A DNA stretch of 64,000 nt, taken from Pseudomonas rhizosphaerae. GTDB taxonomy: Bacteria > Pseudomonadota > Gammaproteobacteria > Pseudomonadales > Pseudomonadaceae. Both the position numbers and the translations under genes were made by a program. The notes under the pieces were generated by a model that saw nothing but the letters and a program-made list of their open reading frames with translations, did not search any database and had not been told where the DNA came from. Positions 16,442 through 26,616 of the stretch are shown here, piece by piece. Position 1 is the stretch's first letter, and every line of letters starts with the position of its first letter. Location: contig NZ_CP009533.1 in NCBI RefSeq assembly GCF_000761155.1, positions 1,736,001 through 1,800,000 on the forward strand, in the 5' to 3' direction.

Positions 16442-17359
16442 TCATCTGGGCAGCGGTCCCATGGGCTCCAACTCCCGGATCAGATCGATCAGCAGCCTGA
16501 GCCCAACGGGCACCTGTCGAAAGCTCGAGTAGTAGATGTGGAAGCCAGGATCGGTGTGGGCCCAGTCCTTCAGGACCTCCTGCACGGTGCCGTCCTCGAT
16601 GTACCTGGCGATGACACGTTCAGGTACGTACATCAGACCGGCTCCTCGGGTGACCAATGCAACGCCGACGCGGGTTTCATCGATGGTGATCGCGCCGGGT
16701 ACCTGCACCTCGAGTTTCTGGCCGTCCTTGACGAACTCCCAGTCATACAACCGCGCGTTGCCGAGGCGGATCTTCAGGCACCGATGGGCTTTCAACTGCT
16801 CGGGATGAGTGGGCACACCGAAACGCTCGAGATAGCAGGGTGTTCCCACCACGCTCCAGCGCACATCCGGGGACAATCGCTGAGCGATCATGTCACTGGG
16901 CACCGTGCCGCCGAAACGAATGCCTGCGTCGTGGCCCTCGCCAATCACATCGATCATCCGGTTGGTGACGGTCAGGTCCACTTCGATGTCGGGATAGCGC
17001 TCCACGAACACTGGCAGGACAGGGCCGAGCAGTAATTTCGCGCCATCGCTGAGGACGTTCAAACGAATGCGACCTGCCGGCTCGTCGCGCAACCGGTTGA
17101 GGGTCTCCAAGGCGTTGCTGATGTCGGTCAGTGGATGGCTGACCAGCCCCTGCAGCTCTTCGCCGGCAGCGGTAAGGGTCACGCTGCGGGTGGTGCGATT
17201 GAGCAGGCGAACGCCCAGGCGCGCCTCCAGGCCTTTCATGGCATGGCTGAGCGCCGAAGCGCTGATGCCGACTTCGACGCTCGCACGGCTGAAGCTCTGG
17301 TGCTTGGCAATGGCCAGGAAATAGATGATGTCAGCCAGGTTGGCACGACTCAGTTGCAT
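16442..17359 (-). CDS. LysR-family transcriptional regulator downstream of paoC
   Basis: The 305-residue protein has the LysR helix-turn-helix at residues 5-65 (ADIIYFLAIAKHQSFSRASVEVGISASALSHAMKGLEARLGVRLLNRTTRSVTLT) and an effector domain with ERYPDIEVDLTVTNRMIDVIGEGHDAGIRFG. The gene lies 34 bases after paoC on the same strand, so it could be the last gene of that operon. Whether it controls paoABC is unknown. Confidence 0.9.
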   Translation of the reverse strand: MQLSRANLADIIYFLAIAKHQSFSRASVEVGISASALSHAMKGLEARLGVRLLNRTTRSVTLTAAGEELQGLVSHPLTDISNALETLNRLRDEPAGRIRLNVLSDGAKLLLGPVLPVFVERYPDIEVDLTVTNRMIDVIGEGHDAGIRFGGTVPSDMIAQRLSPDVRWSVVGTPCYLERFGVPTHPEQLKAHRCLKIRLGNARLYDWEFVKDGQKLEVQVPGAITIDETRVGVALVTRGAGLMYVPERVIARYIEDGTVQEVLKDWAHTDPGFHIYYSSFRQVPVGLRLLIDLIRELEPMGPLPR

Positions 17360-17393
17360 GGATCACCCGCCAGCGGAGCGCTTGAAAGGGCAA

Positions 17394-19604
17394 TCATACA
17401 GAAGCGGGTAACTGATCGATGAGCTTGTCCAGCGTGATCGGATAATCCCGAACCCGTACCCCAGTGGCATTGTAGATGGCATTGGCGATGGCGGCGGCCG
17501 CACCGGAGATGCCCAACTCACCCACGCCCTTGGCTTTCAACGGCGTTGCGCAAGGGTCGACCTCATCAAGAAAGATGACCTCCTGATGGGGAATGTCGGC
17601 GTGCACGGGGACCTCGTAACCCGCCAGGTCGTGATTCACGAAGAAACCCAGGCGATGGTCCACCACCATGTCCTCCATCAACGCCGCGCCGGCGCCCATG
17701 GTCATGCCGCCAATGATCTGGCTTCGTGCCGTTTTCGGATTCAAGATACGGCCGGCGGCGCACACCGCCAATTGGCGACGGATGCGAATCTCGCCGGTGG
17801 CTGCATTCACCCCGACCTCGACGAAGTGCGCACCGAACGTCTGCTGGGAGAAGCGTTTGGCCAGATCGCCATATTCCATCAGATCCTCTGCCTCGATATC
17901 GCCGTGCGCCGCAGCGCTGGCCAGCATAAAGCTGGCGCCGGCGTCGCGCACCTGGCCGTCGACGAACTCGGTCGTCACCGGGTCCAGGCCGAGTTTCTGC
18001 GCAACGGCTTCGCGCAGCTTCACACAGGCGGCATAGACACCTGCGGTGGAGGAGGCCGCCCCCCATTGGCCACCCGACCCGGCGGACTCGGGGAATCGCG
18101 AATCACCGAGAAGGACCTCGACCTGATCGATATCCAGCCCCAACATTTCGGCAGCGGTCTGGGCAATGATGGTGTACGTGCCGGTGCCAATGTCCGTCAT
18201 GTCGGTTTCCACGGTGACTCGGCCTCGCCGGTCGAGTCGTACGCGAGCGGCGGATTTGCTCGTCGGCGCGCCCCGGATGGCTGAAGCCACCCCCATGCCG
18301 ATGAACCAGCCATCGTTCAGGACCTGAGCGGGCGCCGACAGCCGCTTGCTCCATCCGAAACGCTCGGCGCCGAGGGTCAGGCACTCGATCAACTGACGCT
18401 TGGAAAAGGGTCGGGTGGGTTGTTCGGGATCGACCTGCGTATCGTTCATGACCCGAAACCGCACGGGGTCCATGTTCAGCTTGGCGGCCATTTCATCCAT
18501 GGCGATTTCCAGCGCCATCATGCCCGGCGCCTCACCGGGCGCGCGCATGGCGTTGCCCTCGGCCAGATCCAGCACGGCCAGTTTCAGGCGCGTCAGACGA
18601 TTCGCGCCTGCGTACAGCGAGCGGGTCGCCGCCGTCGCCGGTTCGGTACGGCCTCCACGCAGATTGCCCGACCAGCTCTCGTGGCCTATGGCAGTGATGC
18701 TGCCATTGCTGTCCGTACCGATGCGTATACGCTGCAGGGTGGCCGGGCGGTGGGTCAGATTGTTGAACATCAGCGGCCGGGGCAGGGCGACCTTGACCGG
18801 GCGTCGGGCCTCTCGGGCCGCGAGCGACGCCAGCACCGCGTCGCACAGGATCGTCCCCTTGCCGCCGAAACCGCCGCCGATATAGGGCGAGATCAGATGG
18901 ACCTGCTCCTTGGCGATGCCGAGCGTCTTGGCCAAGTCGCGAACGCCCCAGTTCAATTGCTGGATCGACGTCCAGAGGGTCAGCTGATCGCCTTGCCATT
19001 GAGCGATGGTGGCATGGGGTTCCATCATGGCGTGAGCCTGATCCGGGGTGCTGTAGGTTTCGTCGAGTTGCACCGCTGCACGTTGGAACGCGCCGTCGAA
19101 ATCGCCGACGTCGGTCTGCGCGGGGGGACCGAAGGCGGCGGGCGGCGGCGTTTGCGCCGCGTCTTTCTGTGCTTTCAGGTCGAACTGTCCAGGCTCTCGA
19201 ACATAATAGATGCGCAGCAGTGCAGACGCCGCGCGAGCCTGCTCGAAGGTTTCGGCCACCACGATGGCCACGGCCTGGTGATAGTGATCCACCTGGGGGC
19301 CGCCCAGCGCCCGGCTGACATAGAACTCGCCCTTGTCCAGCTTGCCGGCATTTGCATGGGTGACGATAGCGATCACGCCCGATGCCTGCCTGGCTTGCTC
19401 CGAGTCGATCGACGAAATGCGCCCCTTGCTGATCGCCGCCCCGACCACGTAACCATAGGCAGGGTTGCTGACTGCCGCATTCTGCTCATAGGCGTAGGTG
19501 GCGGTGCCAGTGGTCTTGAGCTTGCCATCGATGCGGTCTTTGGGGTGGCCGATGACATTGAGCTGATCGATCGGATTGGTCGTCGCGGGCGTATCGAATT
19601 TCAT
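17394..19604 (-). CDS. paoC: Periplasmic aldehyde oxidoreductase, molybdenum-binding subunit PaoC
   Basis: The 736-residue large subunit of a xanthine-oxidase-family molybdoenzyme carries the molybdopterin-cytosine-dinucleotide site. Signatures are VDHYHQAVAIVVAETFEQA, PYIGGGFGGKG (about 245), AMRAPGEAPGMMALE (about 350) and, near the C-terminus, KGVGELGISGAAAAIANAI with the catalytic Glu. Length and order (A-B-C) match E. coli paoABC. The enzyme oxidises aldehydes in the periplasm with PaoA and PaoB. A paoD-type maturation factor gene is not present here. It starts 56 bases after paoB. Confidence 0.92.
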   Translation of the reverse strand: MKFDTPATTNPIDQLNVIGHPKDRIDGKLKTTGTATYAYEQNAAVSNPAYGYVVGAAISKGRISSIDSEQARQASGVIAIVTHANAGKLDKGEFYVSRALGGPQVDHYHQAVAIVVAETFEQARAASALLRIYYVREPGQFDLKAQKDAAQTPPPAAFGPPAQTDVGDFDGAFQRAAVQLDETYSTPDQAHAMMEPHATIAQWQGDQLTLWTSIQQLNWGVRDLAKTLGIAKEQVHLISPYIGGGFGGKGTILCDAVLASLAAREARRPVKVALPRPLMFNNLTHRPATLQRIRIGTDSNGSITAIGHESWSGNLRGGRTEPATAATRSLYAGANRLTRLKLAVLDLAEGNAMRAPGEAPGMMALEIAMDEMAAKLNMDPVRFRVMNDTQVDPEQPTRPFSKRQLIECLTLGAERFGWSKRLSAPAQVLNDGWFIGMGVASAIRGAPTSKSAARVRLDRRGRVTVETDMTDIGTGTYTIIAQTAAEMLGLDIDQVEVLLGDSRFPESAGSGGQWGAASSTAGVYAACVKLREAVAQKLGLDPVTTEFVDGQVRDAGASFMLASAAAHGDIEAEDLMEYGDLAKRFSQQTFGAHFVEVGVNAATGEIRIRRQLAVCAAGRILNPKTARSQIIGGMTMGAGAALMEDMVVDHRLGFFVNHDLAGYEVPVHADIPHQEVIFLDEVDPCATPLKAKGVGELGISGAAAAIANAIYNATGVRVRDYPITLDKLIDQLPASV

Positions 19605-19660
19605 GGGCTATCTTCCTGTTCGGTTCGCCGGTCGGCCAGCGCGATAGGCAATGGGCGGCG

Positions 19661-20611
19661 TTACGACGACGCTTGAGCCAGTGCCAGACCCAGCGTGCGC
19701 TCGGCGAGTTTCAGCTTGAACGCGTTTTGCGCCGTGGGGCGGGCGTCGCCGAGCAGGCGGGCGCTCACTGCGGCCGCCCCTTGAGGCAGCAAAGCGTCTG
19801 CGGCGACGTCGTGCCACGGCTTGTAGGCGACACCTCCGAGCGCGATCCGTCCCGTTCGATCCGGCTGCACCACTGCCGCCACCGAGATCAGGGCAAAGGC
19901 GTACGAGGCGCGGTCACGGACCTTGTAGTAGATGTGCCTGCCGCCTGCCGGTTTGGGCAGGATGACCGCCGTGATCAATTCGCCCGGGGTCAAGGTGTAC
20001 TCCAGGTGAGGCGTATCGCCGGGCGCCTTGTAGAGCTGCGCGAGTGGAAACGTGCGGGTCTGGCCGCTGGCGTTCAGGGTTTCGACCGCGGCATCCAGTG
20101 CCTGCATGGCCACCGCCATGTCGCTCGGATGGCTGGCAATGCAGGCATCGCTGACACCGATCACGGCTTGCTGACGACTCATGCCGCCCAGCGCTGAGCA
20201 ACCGGTACCGGGACGGCGTTTGTTGCAGGGTTGGTTGGTGTCGTAGAAGTAGGAGCAGCGGGTTCGCTGCAGCAGATTGCCCGCCGTGGTCGCCTTGTTC
20301 CGCAGTTGCCCGGATGCGCCCGACAACAGGGCCCTGGACAGCACGGCATAGTCGCGCCTGACTTCGGGCGCGGCAGCCAGGTCGGTGTTGCGCACCAGCG
20401 CGCCGATGCGCAAACCACCCTCGCGCGTGGCCTCGAGGGTATCGAAGCCCAGACCGTTGACGTCGAGCAGGTGCTGTGGGGTTTCGATCTCCAGCTTCAT
20501 CAAATCCAGCAGATTGGTGCCCCCGGCAATGAACCGCGCTGCGGGGTTGGCCGCTGCTGCCGTGGCGGCTTGCTCGGGCGACGTCGCACGTTCGTAGGTG
20601 AATGACCTCAT
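19661..20611 (-). CDS. paoB: Periplasmic aldehyde oxidoreductase, FAD/4Fe-4S subunit PaoB
   Basis: The 316-residue middle subunit has the PCMH-type FAD site: [14 protein letters not shown] near residue 30 and [16 protein letters not shown] near 110. It then has a Cys-rich insertion ([27 protein letters not shown]) that in E. coli PaoB holds a 4Fe-4S cluster unusual for the family. The C-terminal third is the CO-dehydrogenase flavoprotein domain. The start overlaps the paoA stop by four bases. Confidence 0.92.
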   Translation of the reverse strand: MRSFTYERATSPEQAATAAAANPAARFIAGGTNLLDLMKLEIETPQHLLDVNGLGFDTLEATREGGLRIGALVRNTDLAAAPEVRRDYAVLSRALLSGASGQLRNKATTAGNLLQRTRCSYFYDTNQPCNKRRPGTGCSALGGMSRQQAVIGVSDACIASHPSDMAVAMQALDAAVETLNASGQTRTFPLAQLYKAPGDTPHLEYTLTPGELITAVILPKPAGGRHIYYKVRDRASYAFALISVAAVVQPDRTGRIALGGVAYKPWHDVAADALLPQGAAAVSARLLGDARPTAQNAFKLKLAERTLGLALAQASS

Positions 20612-21267
20612 GCGGTTTCCCCCGTGGCAACCTCGGTAATGGCATCGATGATGTTGGAGTAGGCGCCGCAGCGGCAGATGTTGCCGCTCATGCGTTCACG
20701 CAGTTCGGCTGGGGTCTGCACGACCGGCGCGATCAGGTCCTGGGTTACGTGACTGGGAATGCCGGCCTTCAATTCGGCCAGCACCGCCACCGCCGAGCAG
20801 ATCTGTCCAGGCGTGCAATAGCCGCATTGATAGCCGTCATGCTTGATGAAGGCGGCCTGCATCGGGTGCAGACGCTCCGGCGTGCACAGGCCTTCGATGG
20901 TGGTGATGCTGTCGCCTTCATGCATGACTGCAAGGCTCAGGCATGCGTTGATCCGGCGTCCCTCCACCAACACGGTGCAGGCGCCGCATTGGCCATGGTC
21001 GCAACCTTTTTTGGTCCCGGTGAGTTTCAAGCGCTCGCGCAACACATCCAGCAACGTGGTTCGGTTGTCCACCTCAAGGGTCTGCCGGCGACCGTTCAAC
21101 GTGAAGGTCACAGAAGAGCTCGCCGGTGCCTGCGCGGCTGTCTTGCCGGGCTCGACGGCGTTCACGGGCGCTGCCGACAGGGCCATCGACACGGCCGAGC
21201 CTGCCGTTCCCACCAATACCTGACGGCGAGACAGCCTGAAGCCGTCTTTGGGATGCAGATGATCCAA
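20608..21267 (-). CDS. paoA: Periplasmic aldehyde oxidoreductase, 2Fe-2S subunit PaoA with Tat signal
   Basis: The small subunit carries two 2Fe-2S clusters. Cys motifs are [13 protein letters not shown] (plant-ferredoxin type), then CGYCTPGQI and [12 protein letters not shown] of the second cluster. The N-terminus has a twin-arginine signal (LSRRQVLVG) followed by a hydrophobic stretch ending in NAVE. PaoA carries the Tat signal that exports the whole folded complex. I start at a TTG at 21267 with AAGGAG about seven bases ahead; it gives about 219 residues and suits the family better than the longer frame beginning at 21321. Confidence 0.9.
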   Translation of the reverse strand: MDHLHPKDGFRLSRRQVLVGTAGSAVSMALSAAPVNAVEPGKTAAQAPASSSVTFTLNGRRQTLEVDNRTTLLDVLRERLKLTGTKKGCDHGQCGACTVLVEGRRINACLSLAVMHEGDSITTIEGLCTPERLHPMQAAFIKHDGYQCGYCTPGQICSAVAVLAELKAGIPSHVTQDLIAPVVQTPAELRERMSGNICRCGAYSNIIDAITEVATGETA

Positions 21268-21522
21268 GTCTCTCTCTCCTTCAGCAATGCCCGTCGGCAC
21301 GAACAACAATGACCCACGCAAAGGACACGTCGGATTGAGGCAGGTGAATCCAGCAGGTGCTGAAGCAGATCCCCTACACCCTTTAAGGTTAAGGCATCAC
21401 GTCAGTGGCGATAACGTCGATGGGCGGGATGAAGTAGTGAATGAAGCTCAGTAATGGCGTGAAGGGCAAATCATGGGGCCGGCGTTCGTCGCAACGCTAT
21501 CAAGGGCCGATTCGAACAGCGA

Positions 21523-22146
21523 TCAGGCATCGTGACCTGTGCTCAGGCTGTCCCACAGCCCCATCGTCTGATCGACCGCCGCGTCCAGGGTGGCCGCCGT
21601 CACACCGTCGCGAGCCAGCGTCGACAGACCCAGCAGAAAACTGTCGAACGCGGTGGCAAGCACTTCAGGGATCACGGTTTTCGGGAGTTCACCGCTGCTA
21701 ATTCCTCGCTCGACGCAGGCGCGTAGGCCGGCGCGGTTGGCATTTCTTGCGTTCACCAACGGCTTGGAGATGATTTTGCTCTCGGCCGAACATGCGCTCA
21801 TCAGCCCCAGCGCGACCAGGCACCCGGTTGGGTGACCGGCCTCGGACTGCATGCTGGCCGAGCGGCGCAGGGTCAGTTCGATGGCCGTCCTGGGGGGCAG
21901 GGTGGTGTCGAACAGGCTTTCAGTGACGCGGCCGTGGGTACCGAGATAGCGCTCCACCACCTCATCGAACAGCGCCTGCTTGGAGCCGAAGGCAGAGTAG
22001 AAACTGGGCGCGGTGATACCCCCGCCAATGCTGGCTTTGAGCTGGCTGAGCGAGGTGGCGTCGTAGCCATGCTCCCAGAACAGGTGCATCGCCTGAGTAA
22101 TTGCCTCGTCGCGGTCGAACGTGCGAGGGCGCCCCATCTGAGCCAT
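21523..22146 (-). CDS. TetR-family transcriptional regulator
   Basis: The 207-residue protein starts with a TetR helix-turn-helix at residues 8-58 (RTFDRDEAITQAMHLFWEHGYDATSLSQLKASIGG...SFYSAFGSKQALFDEVVERYL) and has a helical ligand-binding part. The ATG at 22146 has a strong AAGGAGAT site. It is divergent from an MFS exporter gene, with a 115-base shared intergenic region, so it most likely represses that exporter. The 255 bases between its end and paoA contain no gene I can support. Confidence 0.9.
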   Translation of the reverse strand: MAQMGRPRTFDRDEAITQAMHLFWEHGYDATSLSQLKASIGGGITAPSFYSAFGSKQALFDEVVERYLGTHGRVTESLFDTTLPPRTAIELTLRRSASMQSEAGHPTGCLVALGLMSACSAESKIISKPLVNARNANRAGLRACVERGISSGELPKTVIPEVLATAFDSFLLGLSTLARDGVTAATLDAAVDQTMGLWDSLSTGHDA

Positions 22147-22225
22147 GTCGGATCTCCTTCGTTGGTACATAGATACTAAACGATACATAAGTGGTTGACC
22201 ACGGCGAGCGGCTTGTTTAGATTTG

Positions 22226-22237
22226 TATCGATCGATA
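22226..22237. promoter_or_regulatory. Candidate TetR operator upstream of the MFS gene
   Basis: TATCGATCGATA is a perfect 12-base palindrome 24 bases before the MFS start. The core TGTATCG recurs on the other strand close to the tetR start, inside the region 22168-22190. Two related sites between divergent tetR and exporter genes are typical of autoregulated TetR control. Confidence 0.45.
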
Positions 22238-22261
22238 TATAAATCCCTAGGAGCACACCGG

Positions 22262-23467
22262 ATGACCACGGATGAAACACAACGCGACACACTCCCGCTC
22301 GGCGCTTTATTGGCCCTGGCGATGACCGGTTTCATCTGCATCGTGACCGAGACGCTGCCCGCTGGCCTGCTCCCGCAGATCGGCAGCGGCCTGGGTATCT
22401 CGCCGTCGCTGGCTGGCCAGATGGTGACCGTCTACGCCCTAGGGTCGTTGCTGGCGGCCATCCCGTTGACCATCGCGACCCAGAGCTGGCGGCGCAGAAC
22501 CGTCCTGCTGCTGACGATCGCGGGGTTTCTGCTGTTCAATTCCATCACTGCCTGGTCGTCCCATTACGTACTGACCTTGGTCGCCAGGTTCTTTGCGGGT
22601 GTGTCGGCAGGTCTGGCCTGGAGCTTGATTGCCGGGTATGCGCGACGCATGGTCGTGCCGCAATTGCAGGGCCGGGCGCTGGCCGTGGCGATGATCGGCA
22701 CGCCGATTGCCCTGTCGCTGGGCGTGCCCCTGGGTACCTGGCTGGGCGGCTTCATGGGCTGGCGCATGGCGTTTGCGTTGATGTCCGTCTTGACGCTGGT
22801 GCTGATCGGCTGGGTGCTGGTCAAGGTGCCGGACTATCCGGGGCAGTCTTCGACCCAGCGGCTGGCGTTGCACGAGGTCTTTTTCACCCCAGGGGTGCGA
22901 CCGGTGCTGGGTGTGGTGTTCACCTGGATGCTGGCACACAACATCCTCTATACCTACATCGCACCTTTCGTAGCGAAGGCGGGGTTGGCCAACGATGTCG
23001 ATCTGGTCCTGCTGGCCTTCGGCATCGCCGCGCTGGCGGGCATCTGGGTGACGGGGCGTCTGGTCGACCGTCATCTGCGCACAGCGGTCCTCTTCAGTCT
23101 GGCCAGCTTTGCCGCCGTTGCGGTATTCCTCGGCCTGTTCATGACCTCGGCGACCGCCATTTATCTGGGCGTGGCGATCTGGGGGCTGACCTTTGGCGGC
23201 GCCGCCACTCTGTTGCAGACGGCACTGGCCGACTCCGCAGGCAGGGGCGCAGACGTTGCGCTGTCGATGAATGTGGTGGTGTGGAACAGTGCGATTGCAG
23301 GCGGTGGGTTGCTAGGTGGTTTCTTGCTCGGCCACTGGGGGGTGGGCTGGTTTCCCTGGGTATTACTAGCGGTGGTTTTGATCAGCCTGGGAATCGCCTC
23401 ACGGGCGAGGGTGCATGGTTTTACCAAGGGCGGCCGGATCTCGGGCGAGGTCGTTATCGGTCACTGA
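22262..23467 (+). CDS. Major facilitator superfamily exporter (DHA1-like)
   Basis: The 401-residue protein has about twelve membrane helices and DHA1-type motifs: FICIVTETLPAGLLPQIG in helix 1 (the ETLPAG pattern of sugar-efflux and arabinose-type exporters), motif A reduced to SWRRRTVLL, and the helix 5 motif LGVPLGTWLGGFMGWRMAF. The ATG at 22262 has AGGAG eight bases upstream. The tetR neighbour suggests an inducible drug or metabolite efflux pump; the cargo is unknown. Confidence 0.88.
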   Translation: MTTDETQRDTLPLGALLALAMTGFICIVTETLPAGLLPQIGSGLGISPSLAGQMVTVYALGSLLAAIPLTIATQSWRRRTVLLLTIAGFLLFNSITAWSSHYVLTLVARFFAGVSAGLAWSLIAGYARRMVVPQLQGRALAVAMIGTPIALSLGVPLGTWLGGFMGWRMAFALMSVLTLVLIGWVLVKVPDYPGQSSTQRLALHEVFFTPGVRPVLGVVFTWMLAHNILYTYIAPFVAKAGLANDVDLVLLAFGIAALAGIWVTGRLVDRHLRTAVLFSLASFAAVAVFLGLFMTSATAIYLGVAIWGLTFGGAATLLQTALADSAGRGADVALSMNVVVWNSAIAGGGLLGGFLLGHWGVGWFPWVLLAVVLISLGIASRARVHGFTKGGRISGEVVIGH

Positions 23468-23486
23468 TGCTCAAGGCGCCTGCCAG

Positions 23487-23825
23487 TCAGGAGCCTTGTG
23501 GAATAGTGATGTCCACCGCTAGGTCTGTAAGCAGCCCGGACATTGCCGCCTGGATTCGTTCTTCGTTGCGCCTGTAGTAGGTCCATTTGCCCACCTTGCT
23601 GGCCTCGACGAAACCCTGATCAAGCAAGGCTTTGAGGCAGATGGAGGTGGCCGGCTGCGACAGCCCGGCCTTGTCCTGAATAAGGCTGGCGCAGACGCCG
23701 TGCACACTGAAATCGTACAGCTGGCTGTAGCCTGCGAACGACCGATGAGGATCCTTGAGCCAGGTCAGGACGGCTCGCCGGGTAGGGCTTGATAGAACCT
23801 TCAGTGCTTCGTTCAACGCCGTCAT
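23487..23825 (-). CDS. ArsR-type winged-helix regulator
   Basis: The 112-residue protein has a small winged helix over residues 5-95 (LKVLSSPTRRAVLTWLKDP, then GLSQPATSICLKALLDQGFVEASKVGKWTYYRRNEE). It has one Cys in VHGVCASLIQ and another in the recognition region, but no ELCVC metal motif, so it is probably not a classical metal sensor. It lies 54 bases after the old yellow enzyme gene on the same strand and could be co-transcribed with it; a redox or electrophile sensor would suit that enzyme, but this is inference. Confidence 0.82.
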   Translation of the reverse strand: MTALNEALKVLSSPTRRAVLTWLKDPHRSFAGYSQLYDFSVHGVCASLIQDKAGLSQPATSICLKALLDQGFVEASKVGKWTYYRRNEERIQAAMSGLLTDLAVDITIPQGS

Positions 23826-23879
23826 GTGGATGCCTGACCCTGTGATGGCCGAGAGTGAACCCGCCCGAAAGCGTCTATT

Positions 23880-25004
23880 TTAAGGGGTCATGAACGGATA
23901 GTCGATGTAACCCCGTTCTCCACCGCCGTAGAGCGTTGCGTGGTCGACCGGATTGAGGGGTGCGCCGTGCGCGAAGCGCTTGGGCAAATCCGGGTTGGCG
24001 ATGAACGTGCGGCCGAATCCGAACAGATCGCCATGACCGTCAGCGAGCACCCGTTCGGCTTTTTCCCGGGTGTAGCAGCCGGAATACATGATCGGATTGT
24101 CGAAGGTTTCGCGCAGTGCCTGGCGGAAGCTCACAGGCAACTCCGGAGCATTGTCCCAGTCGGCTTCGGCAATGGACAGGTAACCAATGCCCAATCCATT
24201 CAACATCGCCGCCGCCTGAACGTAGGTGGCATGAGGGTCGCTTTCCACCAGGCCCAGGTAGACACGCGCCTCCTCGGTAGTCTCGAACAGCGGTGCGAAA
24301 CGCACGCCGACACGCTCGCGGCCGAACACCGAGATCACCGCTTCGGTCACTTCACGCAGAAAGCGCAGGCGGTTTTCGAGGGAGCCGCCGTATTCGTCGG
24401 TGCGCTGGTTGGTATGTTCGGACAGGAACTGATTGAGCAGATAGCCATTGGCCGAATGCAGTTCGACGCCGTCGAAGCCTGCTTGCTTCGCGTTCACGGC
24501 GGCCACGCGGTACAACTCCACCAGCGCTTTGACCTCTGCCGTGGACAGTGCGCGAGGCAGGCTGGGATCTGCCAGCTCGCCCGTTTCAGGGCCGGTCTCG
24601 ATGAACACTTTCACTGCCGTTGCTGCAATGGCCGACGGGGCTACAGGTGGCTGGTTGTCAGGCTGCAGGCTGTTATGGGACACCCGCCCGACGTGCCAGA
24701 GCTGGCAGAAGATCACGCCGCCTTCCTCGTGTACGGCGCGAGTGACCTGCTGCCAGCCAGCGATCTGCTCCTGGCTGTAGATACCCGGCGTCCAGGCGTA
24801 ACCCTGGCCGCGCGGCTCGATCTGCGTGCCTTCGGTGATCATGAACCCCGCACCGGCACGTTGTCGGTAGTAGGTGCTCATCAAGGCATTGGGGACGTCG
24901 CCCGGCTGGCTGCTCCGCGACCGCGTCAGAGGGGAGAGGGCAATGCGGTTCTTGAGGGTCAGGCCACCGAGTGTGAGGGGGGTGAACAAGCTGGCGTCGG
25001 TCAT
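23880..25004 (-). CDS. Old yellow enzyme family NADH:flavin oxidoreductase (alkene reductase)
   Basis: The 374-residue TIM-barrel flavoenzyme matches the NemA/XenB-type family: LTLKNRIALSPLTRSRS at the start, the active-site pair in FCQLWHVGRVSH, the FMN loop in FDGVELHSANGYLLNQFLSEHTNQRTDEYGGSLENRLRF, and LFGFGRTFIANPDLPKRF near the end. Such enzymes reduce activated alkenes, nitroesters and nitroaromatics with NAD(P)H. The regulator gene follows directly. No signal peptide is present, so it is cytosolic. Confidence 0.93.
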   Translation of the reverse strand: MTDASLFTPLTLGGLTLKNRIALSPLTRSRSSQPGDVPNALMSTYYRQRAGAGFMITEGTQIEPRGQGYAWTPGIYSQEQIAGWQQVTRAVHEEGGVIFCQLWHVGRVSHNSLQPDNQPPVAPSAIAATAVKVFIETGPETGELADPSLPRALSTAEVKALVELYRVAAVNAKQAGFDGVELHSANGYLLNQFLSEHTNQRTDEYGGSLENRLRFLREVTEAVISVFGRERVGVRFAPLFETTEEARVYLGLVESDPHATYVQAAAMLNGLGIGYLSIAEADWDNAPELPVSFRQALRETFDNPIMYSGCYTREKAERVLADGHGDLFGFGRTFIANPDLPKRFAHGAPLNPVDHATLYGGGERGYIDYPFMTP

Positions 25005-25067
25005 GGTGATTCCGTAGGGCTACTGAAAGTGGCCACACATTAACACATTCGAATGTGTTTATGTGAA

Positions 25068-26423
25068 TCAGCCCATCCAGCCAACGGCCGTCTTCGGAAT
25101 CACCTCCGACTCATCCAGCTTGGATGCGAACATGCTGACCGCTTCCACGGCATCGCTGGTTCCCGTACGGATTTGCAGGATCACCGAGCCGGCTTGCTCG
25201 GCCAGCAACACGCCTCGTTGTGCACCTTCATGGGTGGAATTGATACTGGTGACCGCGTCCCGGGTTTCAGCCAGGATCTTGCCGATCATTTCAGCGATCT
25301 CGCTGGTCGATCGACTGGTACGCCCGGCCAGTTGCCGGACTTCGTCGGCTACCACCGCAAAGCCACGACCCTGGTCGCCTGCGCGCGCCGCTTCGATGGC
25401 GGCGTTGAGTGCCAGAAGGTTGGTCTGGTCGGCGATGCTGCGGATGGTGTTGACGATTGCCGTGATCTGCTCCGAGCGCTCTCCCAGTTGACCCACAAGG
25501 CGCGCCGAGGACTCGATATGGTTGGCAATCAGGCGCATTTCCACCGCCGTTTGCTGAATGACTTCGGCGCCCTGCTCGGCGACTTTCTCGGTTTCGGCCG
25601 AGATATGGTAGGCGCGTGACGCGCTGCGCGAGTCTTCCTCGAACTTCTCCACACGCTCGGTGATGTCGCTGGCGAACTTGACGATCTTGGTCAGGGTGCC
25701 ATCCGCGTCGAAGACGGGATTGTAGGTCGCTTCCAGCCACAACGTTCGGCCGTGCTTGCCGATGCGTTTGAATTGGCCACTGAAGACTTCTCCGGAGTTG
25801 AGTCGTTTCCAGAAATCGCTGTATTCGCTGCTGCCGACCAGGTCGGCCTCACAGAACATGCGGTGGTGCTTGCCCTTCAGATCCGCCTGGGCATAGCCCA
25901 TGGTATTCAGGAAGTTCTGGTTGGTCTGAAGGATGTTGCCGTTAAGGTCGAACTCGATGACCGCCATCGCCCGATCCAGGGCATTGAGCTTGCTGTTGGC
26001 CTCGGCATCCTGGAGCACCTTCTGGGTGACATCCAACGCGAACTTGACCACCTTGCAAACTTTGCCCTGCTCATCCAGCACGGGGCTGTAGCTGGCCTCC
26101 AGCCACACCTTTCGCCCGTCCCCGCCGACCCGCTGGAAGGTGCCGGAAACGAATTCCCCGGCTCGAAGACGGCCCCACAACTCCGTGTAGGCAGGACTGC
26201 GGACCAGAGCGGTCGGACACAGATCCGCATGCGCCACGCCGACGATTCGCTCGGCGCGATAGCCCATGATCCGCAAGAAGTTTTCGTTGGCGCGAATGAC
26301 CTTACCGTCCAGACCCAGCTCGACGATTGCCATCGAGCGATCCAGTGCATTCACCAATCCTTGGTGTTTGATGATTTCAGCGTCCTGGGATTGCAACCTA
26401 CGTTTCAGCGCTGAATTGAACAC
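25068..26423 (-). CDS. Soluble PAS-PAS methyl-accepting chemotaxis protein (BdlA-like)
   Basis: The 451-residue chemoreceptor has no membrane segment. Two similar PAS domains lie at about 22-140 and 145-262; both have the ALDR.MA(I/V)(I/V)E start and a W.EA(S/T)Y.PV core. The signalling domain follows, with the hairpin tip [40 protein letters not shown] at about 340-380. The layout is that of Pseudomonas BdlA (biofilm dispersion) and Aer-like receptors. The receptor is short behind the tip, as in BdlA. The start is a GTG with GAGGG upstream. Confidence 0.9.
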   Translation of the reverse strand: MFNSALKRRLQSQDAEIIKHQGLVNALDRSMAIVELGLDGKVIRANENFLRIMGYRAERIVGVAHADLCPTALVRSPAYTELWGRLRAGEFVSGTFQRVGGDGRKVWLEASYSPVLDEQGKVCKVVKFALDVTQKVLQDAEANSKLNALDRAMAVIEFDLNGNILQTNQNFLNTMGYAQADLKGKHHRMFCEADLVGSSEYSDFWKRLNSGEVFSGQFKRIGKHGRTLWLEATYNPVFDADGTLTKIVKFASDITERVEKFEEDSRSASRAYHISAETEKVAEQGAEVIQQTAVEMRLIANHIESSARLVGQLGERSEQITAIVNTIRSIADQTNLLALNAAIEAARAGDQGRGFAVVADEVRQLAGRTSRSTSEIAEMIGKILAETRDAVTSINSTHEGAQRGVLLAEQAGSVILQIRTGTSDAVEAVSMFASKLDESEVIPKTAVGWMG

Positions 26424-26496
26424 GTCGTTACCCTCGGATTGGATGTATGCCTCTCAAAGGGGTATCGACCGCGAACCGCAAAGCTCCATGAACACC

Positions 26497-26535
26497 GAGA
26501 AAAAAGCTGTGAAGAGAAATCGCAGCCTTTTTTTT
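26497..26535. terminator. Bidirectional intrinsic terminator
   Basis: Six A plus GCTG pair with CAGC plus a run of at least eight T across a 13-base loop, so both strands have a stem followed by T. It lies between the hybrid kinase gene and the BdlA-like gene and would end the kinase transcript. Confidence 0.6.
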
Positions 26536-26616
26536 GCGCATCGGGCCCGCGATTGGATGATCGAGCCGAAGGAAAGGTGAAACGCTGCTGGCCAGAGCCC
26601 ATGGCCAGGGCGGGTA

